From Rhipidocladum racemiflorum (Eukaryota > Streptophyta > Magnoliopsida > Poales > Poaceae), in the NCBI GenBank assembly GCA_036346355.1, contig CM070572.1, forward strand, positions 11,477,001-11,541,000: DNA of 64,000 nt, given 5' to 3'. Under the pieces are notes generated by a model. That model saw nothing but the letters and a program-made list of their open reading frames with translations, ran no database searches and had not been told where the DNA came from. The position numbers and the translations under genes were made by a program. Positions within the stretch are counted from its first letter, which is position 1; each line of letters starts with the position of its first letter. This document shows, one piece after another, positions 46,496-56,045 of this stretch.

Positions 46496-47101
46496 ATTAA
46501 ATATTAATCTTGGCAAAGAAAAATATAGTTAAATCTTGTTCGCATGGCCATTTGTTTGTCAAACATATCCTAACTCGATCAGGACACAAAGATATAATAT
46601 TATCTGCAATGAAATAAGTCTATAAAGCTTGGTTTTTACCTGTGATCACCATTTAATTAAATTGTATATTAGGGCAGTGCTTAGAAGTGCTCTAAGAAAC
46701 GAAAAATAAGGTACAAAGGTACAGTGACAAGATTTTACATCTAATGAACAAGAAACAACCTGTATCAACCTTTGCATAAGAAAATTTGTATAGTATACTT
46801 CGTATATTAAGATCGGGAGGAAGTGCGTCTGGAGGCGTCCATGCGTCCCCCGACGTTTTGCAAAAATGTTGTCATGTTCTTTCGAATTATAGATAAGTCC
46901 TTGAGAATTTACAAATAGGTCCTTCACGATTTTTTGTGAGGGAAAGATTAGCTTTTCCAAATCGCGTTTAGGTCCCTTGTTCGGTACTTTGCGTGAAGAG
47001 GCTCCCGTTAAATACAAATCGTGAACGAGCCCTTTTCTACTATTTCAGAATAGCGTTGAGGTCCAAAACTATAACAAACAGGTCCCCGGTTTTCACATCC
47101 A
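46496..47101. other. AT-rich DNA, no gene
   Basis: Leads into the tandem repeat. Degenerate 'AGGTCC' phrases at 46919, 46970 and 47080 suggest earlier, decayed repeat units. Confidence 0.4.
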
Positions 47102-47620
47102 GGTCCTTTCTCCGTTTTCCTCGAAAAAAATATTTTCGTCAACAGAAAGATGTGTACTTTTTTTCTGCTAGGTCTCTAAGGTTTCTCGAGCCTCCAAAGA
47201 TTTTGAAAACACGTCTAAGTCTATTCCAGGTCCTTTTTTCGTTTTCTCCGAAAAAATATTTTCGTCAACAAAAAGATGTGTACTTTTTTTCGACTAGGTC
47301 TCTAAGGTTTCTCGATCCTCCAAAAATTTTAAAAATACGCCTAAGTCTATTTTTTTTTCTGGGAAAAAACGCAAAATCATTTTTCGTTCACGCGCGCGGC
47401 GTGCGCAGAGCTTACGGGCCCAGGTCCTTTCTCCGTTTTCCCCAAAAAAATTTATTTTTGCCAACAGAAAGATATGTACTTTTTCCCCGGCTCGGTCTCT
47501 AAGGTTTCTCGAGCCTCCAAAATTTTTTAAAATACATCTAAGTCTATTTTTCCTCCGAAAAAAATGTAAAATCATTTTTCGTTCACGCGCGCAGCGTGCG
47601 CCGCGTTCGAGCCTAGTTAG
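47102..47620 (+). repeat. Tandem repeat, three units of about 130-195 bp
   Basis: Units start at about 47102, 47229 and 47423 with AGGTCCTTTYTYCGTTTTC. They share GATGTGTACTTTTT, TCTCTAAGGTTTCTCGA and CCTCCAAA. The last two carry an extra block ending CGTTCACGCGCGCRGCGTGCGC, which is GC-rich and palindromic. No open frame of meaning. Confidence 0.85.
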
Positions 47621-47834
47621 TACGATCTTCCTTTCAATTTAGCGATGCCAATGAGTAGAATATACAAGCTAGCTAGTACTAGCCAAGCTATCATTTACTA
47701 AGTAAACAAAGGAAAGAAATTAAGGAGAATAAGACGAGAATTCTACCCTGGCATCTATCATCTGTGTAGTGTAGGCAGATGCATAAGTTGGTCCTTCTAT
47801 TATGAGATAAGGAGGAGTATTAGCAGTACGTAGT

Positions 47835-48027
47835 CAAATTTCTGAATCTTTAACTAGTGATATATTTTTAAATATTTAAATTGAGTATATAAAAAATTAT
47901 ATGTGTAAATTTGTCTTGAGAAGTACTTTCATAATATTGTAATTTTATTAAGTTTTATAAATATATTATAATAAAATTAGTGATCTATGTTGATATCCAA
48001 AACGTTAGCTTTTAAGGCCGGAGAGAG
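47835..48027. mobile_element. Stowaway-type MITE remnant
   Basis: Inverted relative to 3533-3741, sharing TAACTAGTGATATATTTTTAAAT-like and GTGTAAATTTGTCTTGAGAAG-like segments. The right end reads GGCCGGAGAGAGTA. The left terminal repeat is degraded. Confidence 0.55.
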
Positions 48028-48276
48028 TACTTGGCTCAGTTGGCTGATATGGTTAGGCTCAGGGGCCTAGCTGTCACTGAAAATATTTCGACACGTTATT
48101 CTTGTGCCAGTTATATACTCGCTCCGTTTTCATTCAACTCAGAGCAAGCTTGTTGTGGTCTTGTTTACTGAGAATCTGAGATATATTATGGTGGACCAAT
48201 TCAGCACTAGCAGTCTAGAACTGGGGCCATAGTATCTACTATCACAATGATTTTTTTTTTTGTCCTTGTACTTGCA

Positions 48277-48303
48277 TTGATGATTTATATATATATATAT
48301 ATG

Positions 48304-48370
<67 letters not shown>
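48277..48370. repeat. (TA)n microsatellite
   Basis: Nearly pure TA dinucleotides, broken once or twice by TGATT. The small hAT element to its right inserted into it. Confidence 0.95.
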
Positions 48371-48371
<1 letters not shown>

Positions 48372-49468
48372 AGGGCCGTTCCTGGGCATGGGCGAGAGGG
48401 GCGACCGCCCAGGGCCCCCAAAATCTAGGGGCCCCCAGCTCAGCTCGTCCATCCATATACAGTGACTCTATCTTGCAGTAAATTGAAGATATAATACAAT
48501 TTTTTGATAAGTATAGAAATGAAGGATTTGCTTCTAGTTTGGATATTGCTAGAGACCTTGCATCTGAAATGGATATAGAACCATCATTTCCAATAAAATC
48601 CAATAAAATGTCGTGCTGGTAGGGAAAAACAATTTGAGGAACTTAAATTGTTTAAAAGTATATTTGGATTTTTACTTAACTCATGGAACATGATGTTATT
48701 GGATGGTGTCGAACTAAAAAAGCGCTGCACTAAATTTGCAGAAACTTTTTCTCAAAATGATTCATCAGATATTGATTTAGATAAATTTTGTTTTGAATTA
48801 AGGATGCTGCAAATGACTTTGCCAAATGGGCCAATGTGTGCTATGGATATCTTTGAGTTTGTTAGAGATATAAATTGCTATCCAAATGTTTTAATTGCTT
48901 ATAGAATCTTATTTATTGTTTCTGTGACTGTAGCATCAGCTGAAAGAAGTTTTTCGAAGTTAAAATTATTGAAAAACTATTTGAAATCATCAATGTCATA
49001 GGAAACGTTGAATGGTTTGACCACTATATATGCATTGAGAGGGACATGTTGGATCAGATTGATGTTGATACTATTATAAGTGACTTTGTATCTAGAAATG
49101 TTAGAAGGAATTGCTTTGTATTATCATTATATTCATGGCTTTTTTTGTTTGTTTGGCACGTGATCAATCATGGCTGATGGCTCTCTCCTATTCTGCTCTA
49201 GCTAAAGCGGTTTTCTCTTGAATTGCTTTGTCCAATGTTTTGCTGTAGTATTCTTAAACTTATTAATAATATATATGTGCTATTGGATTGTCCTTAACAA
49301 ATACTTTGTATTTTTTTATATACTAAGTTTATTGGCAATATTCAATGGTAATATATTGAACTTTAGTTTTTCAATTAGAAAAGTATATTGTTACATGTTT
49401 ATGTTAGTACATAGGGCCTCTTGTCTTTGTCATGCCCTAGGGCCTCCAAAATGTGAGGAACGGCCCTG
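48371..49468 (+). mobile_element. 1.1-kb hAT element, deletion derivative
   Basis: TIRs CAGGGCCGTTCCT on both ends, with an exact 8-bp duplication TATATATC on both sides (48363-48370 and 49469-49476). The subterminal GGGGCCCCC/GCCCAGGGCC sequence is palindromic. It keeps only the end of a transposase gene, so it lost its 5' half. Confidence 0.95.
48500..48998 (+). pseudogene. hAT transposase C-terminal remnant
   Basis: Pieces run from FFDKYRNEGFASSLDIARDL (about 48502) through a frame change near 48600 (duplicated CCAATAAAAT). A clean frame follows at 48648-48998: LNSWNMMLLDGVELKKRCTK, LRMLQMTLPN and the hAT dimerisation signature VTVASAERSFSKLKLLKNYL. It ends at TAG. It belongs to the TTF/DUF4371-type class, like the larger element at 13960, but differs in sequence. 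Confidence 0.88.
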
Positions 49469-49476
49469 TATATATC

Positions 49477-50315
49477 AGGTAACTACTGTTCAGACAATAA
49501 GCCAACTACTGTAAACTGGATACAAGGTCGTGGGAAATCTGTTGTCTGTGAGGCTACAATTGAAGGAGTTGTTCAGGGTGGTTCTTAAGACCACTTTCGA
49601 AAAACTCGTCGAGCTGGGGCCATAGTATCTACTAACGTTATCAAAAATCTTGCTGGATCAGCTGTAGCTAGAGCTCTTGCTGGTGTTAATGCCCATGCAA
49701 GCAGTACTGTAACCGCATTAGTCGTTGCCACAGGCCAGGATCCTGCATGCATGCACAAAATGTTGAGAGCTCACAATGCATCGCCCTGTTGGAGGCAGTG
49801 AATGACGGAGACGATCTTCACATCTGTGTGACCATGCCGTCCATTGAGGTGATTCTTTCTCTCATTTCAACTCCCATTGCTACTGGGATATTGAAGTACA
49901 TGCTCTACGTAGATTATAGCATAGTCTGTTATCTATAGCCTTCATTGGAACGATAAGATCTCTAACCTAGAAATCTTGTTGAATCATTTGATGTTCTGTT
50001 CTTCTTTATAGTCTGCAATTCGACCATGAAGGTAGTACGATATCTTTCATCAATACTTTTAATTGTCTTAGCAATCTGTCCTTGTTAAATGGGTTCAATT
50101 TGTCCTTCCTCACAGGCCGCTTGTTCGAACCTGCTTGGTGTGGAGGGTTCAAACCATGACTCACCCGGGGCAAATGCTAGGCTGTTGGCTACCATTGTAG
50201 CTGGCAGCGTGCTCGATCTCTAGCGAGCTGTGTGTCCTCGCTGCTCTTGCTGCTGGTCAGCTTGTGAAGAGCCGCATGAAGTACAACCGATCAAGTAAAG
50301 ATGTTGCTAAGGCTG
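49477..50315 (+). pseudogene. HMG-CoA reductase pseudogene with retained introns
   Basis: 49477-49848 reads in pieces as the plant HMGR catalytic domain: GNYCSDNKPTTVNWIQGRGK, SVVCEATIEG, NVIKNLAGSAVARALAGVNA, HASSTVTAL, VATGQDP and AVNDGDDLHICVTMPSIE. It ends at a donor-like GAG|GTGATT. After about 270 bp an acceptor CACAG leads at 50116 into NLLGVEGSNHDSPGANARLL and ATIVAGSVL, then MKYNRSSKDVAKAAS near 50315. The enzyme converts HMG-CoA to mevalonate. A stop (GGS*), frameshifts and the loss of both the N-terminal half and the small GTVGGGT exon show it is dead. Kept splice sites mean it is not a processed copy. Confidence 0.88.
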
Positions 50316-51810
50316 CTTCTGGAGTAGCCCTATGGATCCTTCCACTTGCTGACCATATTTAGACAGGAGAATTGGCCAACAGTGAGCTTGTCGACAAGCA
50401 AATGAGCAGAGTGGAGACTGCTGCTTGTGGTTTCCTAGCTTGGGGTTTCGCAAGTATCAAGTGCACCTAACCTATCGTGCAGCTTCTGGCTGTAATTTTG
50501 TTTGTATGACCCTCTAGATATTTATGTTCATTCCATTTTCCTTCTGTAACATTTTAAACATCTTTCCTTTTCTTTTGGATAGCCGACAGCAGCAGGTCGA
50601 TCAGATTAACTTGTCTTTGATGTTTTCTCTTCGTTTTGTGCAGTATAGTAACTTATTTATTTTGTTCGCAACAGGAAAAGTTGAGTATTGACGTTCATTT
50701 TGCTGCTCTCCTTGCTTTTCCGGCACCCTCTATCCGCGATTCTGAAGCTTGGATGCTAGTTTTGTTGGTGTACATGTTGATGTGTACAAGACTAATAGTT
50801 CAAGTCACAAATTTTTTTGTTTTGGGCAATTGTGTACTTGTTCTCAATCACCTGTACTTGTTCTCAATCATTTGTACTTGTTCTCATCAATCACTTGCTT
50901 TCTGAGACAAGTCAAAATATGCATCAATTCCTTGGGCAATCGGCATACGGATTTCAAAAGGCCAAATGTGCTCTGGTTCCTTCAGCTCACAGATTTCGGT
51001 GAGAAAATTTCCGTCGAGCTCAATCACGGCACTTTCTGGGGTTCTTACGCAGCTCACTACGAACAACTTGAATTGTTCTTCATCTTTAAAAAAAAAAAAA
51101 AAACTACGAGAGCACCCCGCTTTCTAATTAAAGACATAGGAGGCAGAATAAATAAATAAAACCGATTCATGCTCTATGAAATCTCCGTGCGAGTGAAGCT
51201 TTCATGCTGATCCCTTCGTCGATTTGGAGATCGAGCAAACGAAATGAGAAACTGCTCGTCCTGCAAATCACCTATGGCCTGGGCTATGATTCGCACCACC
51301 CTCAACCCCAAAAGACTAGCTCGCCCGCATGATGGAGCCCAAGAAAGCCGGGGCCAACTATACACAAATTTCACGAATACTGGCAAAGAGTGGCAAGCAG
51401 CAGACCAGCAGTAATCCGAAAGTGAGATCAGGGTATATACGTTTGGTTGCTTCTATCGACCGGTGTATATAAAATAGTTTACAAAAAGTTATTTATATAT
51501 TTAGTTATTTGAATAGAATCATTCCATCCTAAATAATAGGATATAAAATCAAGAAATATTTTTTTTATAAATATTGAACCAATTGGTTTACTTGAAACAA
51601 TAGAATCAAGTAGATGAGCACGGCAGCGGATAGCAACGAACAGTTGACGCGACGGCACGAGTGACCTCGCGCGCGAGGGAGCAATCGCCGGTGCCGTCAC
51701 GTGGCCGCGACGTCCGCCCCGCCTCGCGCCCGGTGGCCCACGGCCCATCGCGGCATCAAAGATTCCACGTGACAGCTCCCTCCGCGCGCACGCTGCACGG
51801 CTAGCCACCC
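50316..51810. other. 3' flank of the HMGR pseudogene and intergenic DNA
   Basis: Possibly includes former HMGR 3' UTR. It contains an A-run of about 16 bases (51090-51105) and a short tandem repeat (50833-50893), with no recognisable gene. 51600-51810 is GC-rich. Confidence 0.4.
50833..50893 (+). repeat. 20-bp tandem repeat, three units
   Basis: TGTACTTGTTCTCAATCAYY repeated three times, the last unit with an indel. Confidence 0.9.
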
Positions 51811-52604
51811 TAGCGAGGGTGAAAACGGATCGTTATGGGCGGACGATGATTGATGGCTCAGTTATATTTATTTTCATTTTTTTTATACATAAATAAATGC
51901 GGACAGTGTATATATATAATACAAGTAACGCTAAATACAGATACGAAATGAATATAAATCAAAACAAATACAGTTATAAATATTTATCGAAACGTAAAAA
52001 CCCTTTAAATTCTACACACAAAATGAACAAAAAAAATTATAACTAGTTTTTTTTATCCAAACATTCATAAAAAAACATGTGATGACCCAAGATTTGTATT
52101 CTTTGTTGAATTATATTTAAAATAATAAATTATATATTTGTGGGTTTTTATGATTTTTAGCTACATATTATAATATTTTTCTATTAAGGAAGCAATATTT
52201 GAATTTTTGAGAAAATTTAAAAGCTGAGAAAATTTTGTTAAATGATAGACTGTGCCATGACTATCCTCAAAACAATTCATAATGTTTGGAGTTGGTTTGC
52301 TAATTTTAATAAAAAAAACTTGATTTCTGCAATAATTACATTAGAAAACGATTTTAAAATTTAGAAACCTTTTTGGGTCAAAAGAGTAGCCTTGGGCCAA
52401 TCCGCATGCCTGAATATCCGAATAAACCAGGTCTGCATTTGTATTCGACGGATAGTGAGCTATCGAATTTGTATTCGTGTCCGGCAGAGAAAAATCCGTA
52501 TTCATTTTAGTCCGATACCATCCAAGAAATATTTAAACTGACAAAATCCGTATTCTAAAATTGTCCGGATTGGTCGGAAACTATCCGATCTGTTTTTATC
52601 TTTA
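51811..52604. mobile_element. hAT-type non-autonomous element (GGATGAAAACGG family)
   Basis: The left end is GAGGGTGAAAACGGATCG and the right end complement is TAAAGATAAAAACAGATCGG. The right third matches the fragment at 3888-4075 inverted, including TAGCTCACTATCC. The middle is AT-rich without a gene. The 8-bp target duplication could not be confirmed. Confidence 0.6.
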
Positions 52605-53295
52605 CGCACTAACACGCGACGCTAGTCCGAATTTAGCCTCGTTGTCCTGTTTCCTTTTTCAGATTTAGCCTCTTCGGTTTGTTGTTATATATTTGGCTTC
52701 CTCTTGATGGTAGCTGCAACGACAGATAACATTTATCTCCTATCATAGTTCGATATCACAAAAAATTCATGACAGCATAACAACAAGAGATAGCACGCTA
52801 GCTCGAATGGGTCTACTGTGGCAGGTCACTTGCCGTGCTAGCAGACCGCGACAGCTTGTTCTACCGCTCTAATACGCCATTCTTTCATGTCCATACTTGT
52901 TACTTTAGTAACACCAATCTATTACCTACCATACCACGTAAGGAGATGCTTGAGGGCAAAAGGTCTACATACGTTCCTGGAGGGCCGATCACCCAGTTCT
53001 GCGGGGCCACAAGTGCTCAGGCTTACTAGCACACCACCGTTCCTGTTCACAAGGCCAGCTCCCACGGGTGGGCGTGGCCCTTTCCCTGGCCACCTTCGCT
53101 TCCCATGTGTCACCATGCAGCGTCGCTTGATGGTGCAACCAGCTGTTCCTGTGCTGATCGACAGGTGTCCCCTTGGCTTTGCCTTTTAAGAGCAAGTAGA
53201 ATAGCAAAGCCTACTATAGATTAATACTAGTAAGCTAAAAATCAGTTTGTATAATATCTATCTCTAAAAGTTTGTCTCTAGATATTGTGCGATAA
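52605..53295. other. Intergenic DNA, no feature seen
   Basis: Mixed composition. Short overlapping frames at 52835-53190 show no family motif. Confidence 0.45.
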
Positions 53296-53677
53296 CGGGC
53301 AGTCTGCTCGCGGGGCGAGGCACGTGCACCATACGGCTGGGCCGCGAAGGGCACGGTGCGCACCTGGGTGAGATGCATCAGTTGGTATCAGAGCTAGGTC
53401 CCGAAACAAGAGGGTGAGAATGATAGTACCACCTTGCTTATGGAGGGGAGAGAATACCACCTTAAAAGGGAGAGCAACCCTCCCCCCATCAGGCTAGTCT
53501 TTTGGGGGTCACATGGGACTCTTATGGCCTGGCTATGGTAGCCAAGGTGTGTATTTCCCTCATTGGGCCAAGGCCCACGCCCCTGGGCTAGTTGGGCAGT
53601 CTGCTCACCGGGCGAGGCACATGCACCATACGGCTGGGCCGCGAAGGGCACGGTGCGCACCTGGGTGAGATGCCTCA
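53296..53677 (+). mobile_element. TRIM (miniature LTR retrotransposon) with 85-bp LTRs
   Basis: Direct repeats at 53296-53380 and 53593-53677, both 85 bp (GGGCAGTCTGCTC ... GGGTGAGATGCMTCA). A tRNA-iMet-type primer site TTGGTATCAGAGC at 53382-53394 follows the left repeat. The internal region is 212 bp with no coding capacity. A clear 5-bp target duplication was not found (GATAA versus GCAAA). It resembles the SMART-type TRIMs of grasses. Confidence 0.82.
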
Positions 53678-54062
53678 GCAAACCTAGCTCAAATAAAAAT
53701 CAAATACTCATCACAAACAAGAATGTACCTCCACATGGTCCTTCAATAGTAATAAATAACATTGGAAATAATAAATGGTAAGAGTATACAAAGAAATGAA
53801 CAGTTAAAAGTTGTCTTAAAATTGCTATGTATTTAGAAATAAAATTTGAAAACTAAAATGCCATGTATTAAAAAATGAATGGAGTATTATATACTTGTGT
53901 GGTGCTTTTTTTTTAGTAGAGCAATAAGTGAGCTAATGAAGGAGGACGATTTGATTATTTCTGCCCATACTTTGGTTGAAGTGCAAAATCCTAAAACGTC
54001 ATCTATTCATGAATGGAGGAGTAGTATATACTTACTATACCACAAACTTCTAAATAGCACTT
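53678..54062. other. Short intergenic DNA with MITE-like debris
   Basis: Contains a Stowaway-like tail (ATGAATGGAGTATTA near 53875) and no gene. Confidence 0.4.
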
Positions 54063-55833
54063 CATCGTAAGAAACACCCTTCTTTATTTGTCAAGTTGGA
54101 TCTAGCCAAGGCTTTTGACTCCGTCAGCTGGGAATTTTTGTTGGAGGTGCTGCAGCATTTTGGTTTTGGCCAGCGTTGGAGAGATTGGGTGACCATCTTG
54201 CTGGCCAGTGGCTCCTCCAGAGTGACCGTAAATGGAAAGCCTGGGAAACCTATTATGCAATAGCGTGGACTCCGCCAAGGGGACCCCCTTTCCCTGATGT
54301 TGTTCATCCTTGCCCTGGAACCGCTACATCTGCTCCTGTCGGCTGCAGCGCATAGTAACCTGTTCAAACCAATCTTGAACAGACCTGCAGAGTTTTGCCG
54401 GTCCTTCTATGCTGACGACGTCGCCATGTTTTTAAACCCAACTCAACAGGAGTTGCAGAGCCTGTGCAGCGTGCTCCACGTATTTGGGGGCGCTTCGGGT
54501 CTTATGGTTAATTGGGAAAAAAACAGAGATTTTTGCGATTGCTTGTGAGGAAGGAGCTCTTACCACCTGCCTGCAAGACTTCCCTGGCTCGATCAGCAAT
54601 TTCTCGGCAAGGTACTTGGGCCTTCCCCTCAGGCCCAATGCGCTAAGAAGGGCAGATTTGCAGCCTCTGCTTGATAGAGTAGAAGGAAGACTAGCAGGTT
54701 GGAAGGGATCGTTGCTTTCAAGAGCAGGTAGACTAATTTTGGTGGCCTCGGTGCTGTCGGCACTCCCGACCTACTTCATGATAGTCTTCCCGATGCCTGC
54801 CTGGGCTATCAAAAGAATTGACAAGCTCAGACGGAATTTCCTCTGGAAGAGGCAAGAAAATTGCAGCTCGGGACATTGTCTTGTCAGCTGGCAAAAGGTT
54901 TGTCGTCCTAAGCAATTTGGGGGCTTGGGAATCCCCCACCTTCTCACTTTTGGCAGAGCCCTCAGGCAGAGATGGCTTTGGCTTAAATGGAGGGACAACA
55001 ATAGAATTACGGCTGGAATCCCGCTACCTTGCGACGTCATTGACGTTGCGTTCTTTAATGCAAGTACCCATTTTACCTTAGGGAATGGTAAGACGGTCAA
55101 TTTTTGGACGTCTAACTGGATACAGGGAAGAGCACCGATGGACATTGCCCACTTGTGCTTTCGGCTGGCAAAACGAAGGCACATTACAGTGTTGCAGGGA
55201 CTTACTAATAACACCTGGATGATCCCGCAGAGAAAAATCCATTCTAACTTACAACTTGCCCAATTCTTTACCCTCTGGCAGCTCATTCACCAGGTACAAC
55301 TGCATCACGGCAACCAGGATGAAATTATCTGGTGATGGACAGCGGATGGAACCTTCACAACTAACTCGACGTACAAGGCCCTTTTCCTGGGTTCCATTAC
55401 TGACACAACCTGGAAGTTTATTTGGGGAGCAAGGGCGGAGAACAAATGTAAAATCTTTGCCTGGCTGCTACTTCGGAACAGCGTGTTAACAACAAATAAC
55501 CTAGCGCGGAGAGGGTGGCCTCACCACCAAGCTTGCCGCCTTTGCAATGCCGCGGATGAGACGGTACTGCATCTCATGCTCTCATGCCCTTTTGCCGAAT
55601 CTTTTTGGGTTTTATTGTTTTCATCACAGGGGTACATCTTACCGGCGCTAAACCTTCTTGGCCCTCAGCTTTCCGTCCAACTCTGGTGGCTGCAAAGGTG
55701 GTTGGCGGTACCACATCATGCAAGACGAAGCCTGGATGGTTTGATCATTTTCGGTTTTTGGGATCTCTGGAAGGAGCGGAATGCGAGTATTTTTCCAAGA
55801 AAAGGCAACCTCCGCCCAAGTTGTAGTCAGTAG
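54063..55833 (+). pseudogene. LINE reverse transcriptase with C-terminal zf-RVT domain
   Basis: RT motifs: FVKLDLAKAFDSVSWEFL (54091 on), RGLRQGDPLSLMLFILALEP after an in-frame TAG, and the catalytic FYADDVAMFL (about 54409). A one-base slip in an A-run near 54521 changes frame, after which IFAIACEEGALTT, ARYLGLPLRP and LDRVEGRLAGWKG follow. A TGA at about 55334 sits where the family has a tryptophan-flanked residue (EIIW*WTADGTF). The zf-RVT domain completes the protein: FAWLLLRNSVLTTNNLARRG, then CRLCNAADETVLHLMLSC. The endonuclease domain and most of the N-terminus are absent. Confidence 0.9.
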
Positions 55834-56045
55834 AGCCCGACAGGGTATTGTAGAGTTCGCTATTGCCACTAAGAGAGTAACCTAAGGGTATTGTTTGGAG
55901 TCTGTTGCTGTGTGTCCTTTTGGTGTTTTTGCTCAGGGGCTGTTTGTCGGCCTTCTAGTCACCTATTCTGTAATGGATTTTTCGGCCTTTCTTCTTAATT
56001 GATCAGGCAGAGCTCCTGCCATCTATTTCGAAAAAAAAAAAAAAA
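54063..56045 (+). mobile_element. 5'-truncated LINE (L1-type non-LTR retrotransposon)
   Basis: Begins inside the reverse transcriptase domain and ends with an untranslated tail and a poly(A) run at about 56030-56044. 5' truncation is the usual outcome of target-primed reverse transcription. No target duplication was convincing. Confidence 0.88.

Noticed and set aside
47102..47620. CRISPR-like array
   Set aside because: Repeat units are long and contiguous with no unique spacers, and the genome is plant nuclear.
48139..48603. Frames with (YI)n repeats
   Set aside because: Translation of the TA microsatellite.
49477..50315. Functional HMG-CoA reductase gene
   Set aside because: Internal stop, frameshifts, missing N-terminal half and missing small exon.
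53296..53677. Tandem duplication without mobility
   Set aside because: The primer-binding site positioned right after the left repeat and equal repeat lengths favour a TRIM.
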